Shown here piece after piece: positions 61,258 to 64,000 of a stretch of 64,000 nt of DNA. A model generated the notes under the pieces. That model was not told the origin of the DNA and ran no database searches. It saw only the letters and a program-made list of their open reading frames with translations. Numbering within the stretch: the stretch's first letter is position 1; each line of letters starts with the position of its first letter. Both the position numbers and the translations under genes were made by a program. Origin of the DNA: Sarcocystis neurona (Eukaryota; Apicomplexa; Conoidasida; Eucoccidiorida; Sarcocystidae); contig KL647290.1 in the NCBI GenBank assembly GCA_000727475.1, positions 1,858,910-1,922,909 on the forward strand, in the 5' to 3' direction.

Positions 61258-64000
61258 GGAGACGCTGTCTATATGAAGAATTCATTTACCTTGAGAACTC
61301 GCCAATACTCGTGATTCAATGTCCTCTTTTTACTTGTGCATACGTGGGATACCCGATGAACTGTTGAAACAACACTATCGAATTTATCTCATATCTCGTA
61401 TTCAAGCGTATTCGTACTGATGGTGGCACTACGCTTCTGCAGATCCTGGCGTACTCCTTTGTAGTGCTGTTCCCTCTGCTGCTGCCGGTTTCTCTGCATA
61501 GGCGGCTGCTCCTGCCGCTTGCCTATCTCATTTGTGGACCTAGTACTCGTGTGTTTACGGCATACTGTTGCATGTGGTGCCACTGATGAACCTGCGACCG
61601 GTATGTCGCTGCTGGCTGCGCTGCTAGTTCCAGCTCGTCGACTGTTTGCTGCGAATGCGTCAGCTGCTGCAGTAGCTGGTGCTAGGGCTGTTCGGTCCTA
61701 CCTGATAGAGCGGTGGCACTGCTCTTTTACGTAAAGTTAGTTACGACAAAACGCAAAAATGCGTTTCGTCTTCCTACGCCGGAAATGTTACGTTTCAGAA
61801 GAGACACATACGCATGGTGGCGCGTTTTACTTTGCAGACGTGAAGTGTGTTTCCCTGTTGTCCTCCGTCCGAGTGTACGCACGGCTGACGCACGGGACAG
61901 GGGTGTACAGACGCAGCATATACAGCTGTACATAAACGGATAGGCGTATACAGAACCCTTTCTGTGCGTTCGCAGCTGCACGTGTACGTATACCGTCTCC
62001 TCTATTATCCTTAACATGTGTGGACACATGCGGCCCGTGGGGGTAGACGAATGCGTGCAACCGTCTCTACGTATGTGTATCAGTATAGACGCACGGACGG
62101 ACACGTTTGACTATTCGATTACCCATGTACGTATACACACGTGTGTAAGTGGATGTTAACACAGACGTGTACACTTGTATAAAGAGACATGAAGTTTATC
62201 TAGAGACAGGGAGCTGTGCTGGGCCAACAAAATTGACCCCCTTCCTCCGGGCGATTTCGGTCGCATCTCGTCGACTCCTGCTGGCTGCCCCGTATCTTCC
62301 GGCGTCGGAGTTGGGCAACTCCAGGTGCCGCTGCACACCTCACCGGTGCTGCTGCTGCTCTTGCAGCGTGTGTGTCTTGCGGGACAGCTGCCCTTCAGTG
62401 TCAAATACGCGGCGCCAGCAGGGCAACGGCCTCTTTCGCATTCACGTGTGCTTACGCAGATTACATCAGTGGCATAGATGCGTATCTTTCGTATACTGAA
62501 CTTGAAGACTACTAAGACAACTGTCGTCGATGCTTAGACGTAGCGTCTATAGAGCGGCTACATACGCATGATGCTAGAAAACAGCATGTGCACGAAAGCT
62601 TGCCATTTCCTTCAGTTCGTCAAAGCACGCGCTGTGAGAAAGCAAGTGGCACGCAACGCAGCCGTCCTGGGCGTGTCGGCGCCGTCAGTAGACCTTGTCT
62701 TCCTGTGACGTGAGTGACGTGAAATTCTCTTTGCAGCGTGTACATACTTACACGTGGTTTTATAAAATCACACACATGCGATTCTGTTACTCGTCATACC
62801 GGCACACTTGCATATTCGTATCTTTATTGTGGATATACGTGTGTATACCTGTGTCTCCGCACTTGCCGAGAAAGGCGACCGGTGCGTTTCGCTTTCAAGA
62901 AAGAGCGCGGTGAGTTAAACTACTTATACATACATATATTCACGCTGATGTAGAACAGACAGATATGAATATTAGTGTAGATGCATATTTGTATGCGCTT
63001 CCGCGTGAGTATTAGAAATATCGATACACGCGCAGCGGTGGGCAGCCCCACCCTTGCGCAAATGGGGAAAACCAGCTTTGTCGTGGTAGTTAGTGCGGTA
63101 ATAGATTTAAGGCGATATTGTTGCCGCAGAGGCTGTCGCTGTAATCACGGCACTGGCCTTTTATGATCGCTTGATGCGGTAGTCCAGTACTGCTCCTGCT
63201 TTTTCTGGAGATTTGGTGATTCTGCCCCTGCTGTTAATGCTGCTGCTGCTTCCTGGGCAGAGTCTGCCGTGCGACCTCCAAGCATTTCGGCACATGTAAC
63301 CGCACCACCAGCAGGCCGCCGTGAAACCAGTGTGTAGTTTTGACGATAGCCGCAGCTGCACCGCACTTCACTAGCTGCACGAGAAAACATTTCACACCTC
63401 ATCAGTGAATCTGCTGCTGCCTCCGCCCACCGGCCTGTGAAAGTAGCACATTGCTTTTGGACGCAGAAGGCAGACCGGCTTCTGCTTCTCTCTTTATGAA
63501 GAGCACATACGAGGGCACGGCGAATGGTCGATGCAGATAAATCTGCTTATTATTGAGCCGTCCTGCGTGAACACTGCGCACCAAACCTGTCGACACACGC
63601 ATCATGAAAATCTGCTGCAAGTCTCTCTAGGCATGTGGAAGAGGCGCAGCGGTGCGGAACATGCAGCAACATTGCTGCTTTCTTTGCAGCTTTGTATGCG
63701 GACGTCTATTTAATATCAGTGTACGCAGCTGCATAATCGTACGCGACTACTCTCCACTCAAGACAACAGCACAATCTGCTGCTGCTGCTTCCGCGCATGT
63801 GCATATCACTAACGCCTGTGACTGCTCGAACTCGCACCGCAGCAAAGACGCGAGAAAGAGTGCCAAGAAGTCGAACTCATTAGAAAAAATACAGTGGAAT
63901 CATTTGTTTTAACTACAATGGCAAATACTACTTTGTTCCAACAAAGGCGCTAGCGTAAATAGTCAGTTAATGGCATTCAACGTTCTGGTAGGACACTTCA
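61258..64000. other. 3' flank of SPF27; unassigned to the window end
   Basis: CTG/CAG-rich patches at about 61480-61690 and 63120-63430 create Ala- and Gln-rich open frames. Minus 63402-63145 (containing CSCGYRQNYTLVSRRPAGG) looks the most protein-like and may belong to a minus-strand gene extending past the window. No splice chain could be built. TATACA-type microsatellites are scattered through 61.9-63.0 kb. Confidence 0.3.

Noticed and set aside
1..64000. CRISPR arrays, tRNA or rRNA genes, integrated virus, transposase or reverse-transcriptase genes
   Set aside because: I looked for regular spacer arrays, cloverleaf-like segments and the usual catalytic motifs and saw none. This was by eye only, so small or degenerate examples could be missed.

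Overview
This window is nuclear DNA of an apicomplexan, most likely a coccidian of the Eimeria/Cyclospora type. Genes are split by many short GT-AG introns. They include a sperm-flagellum axoneme gene (SPAG16/PF20), a peroxisome gene (PEX11), a diaminopimelate-pathway reductase (dapB) and a large membrane-anchored GMC oxidoreductase. At the right end, CAG/AGC trinucleotide tracts encode Ser/Gln runs and TA/TACA microsatellites are dense, a repeat style I associate with Eimeria. The genus assignment is inference.

Layout, left to right. (1) 247-6173, minus: SPAG16/PF20, 16 exons and 708 codons; the whole reading frame could be joined through canonical splice sites. (2) 8289-10042, plus: a secreted or anchored HAD-family hydrolase, 5 exons, with a duplicated block directly upstream. 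(3) 12434-14855, plus: PEX11, 6 exons. (4) 15867-21131, minus: chaperonin subunit CCT2, 11 exons, one intron with a GC donor. (5) 25322-27184, plus: dapB, 3 exons. (6) 28-32 kb: two weaker candidates, one on each strand. (7) 32528-36862, plus: an armadillo/HEAT-like helical-repeat protein; the 3' half is well defined and the 5' half uncertain. (8) 36910-38164, minus: a small unidentified spliced gene with a mitochondrial-looking N terminus. (9) 38603-43424, minus: GMC oxidoreductase, 10 exons and 1166 codons. (10) 47492-49691, plus, and 52034-54188, minus: coding-looking but unidentified; the second has a long frame broken by amber codons. (11) 55240-61257, plus: splicing factor SPF27/BCAS2, 6 exons, with Ser-rich CAG tracts.

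The genes do not form a pathway or cluster. They are independent housekeeping and stage-specific genes: gamete motility, protein folding, splicing, peroxisome division, lysine-pathway chemistry and redox chemistry of a membrane compartment. A recurring structural theme is diverged tandem duplication of about 26-240 bp in introns and intergenic DNA (4.5, 7.2, 7.8-8.3, 11.4, 20.5, 39.8 and 53.0 kb). In one case the duplication copied an exon tail with its splice donor.

Exon limits were read by eye from reading frame, splice consensus and remembered family sequences. No alignment or search was run. I saw no tRNA, rRNA, CRISPR array or recognisable transposon.
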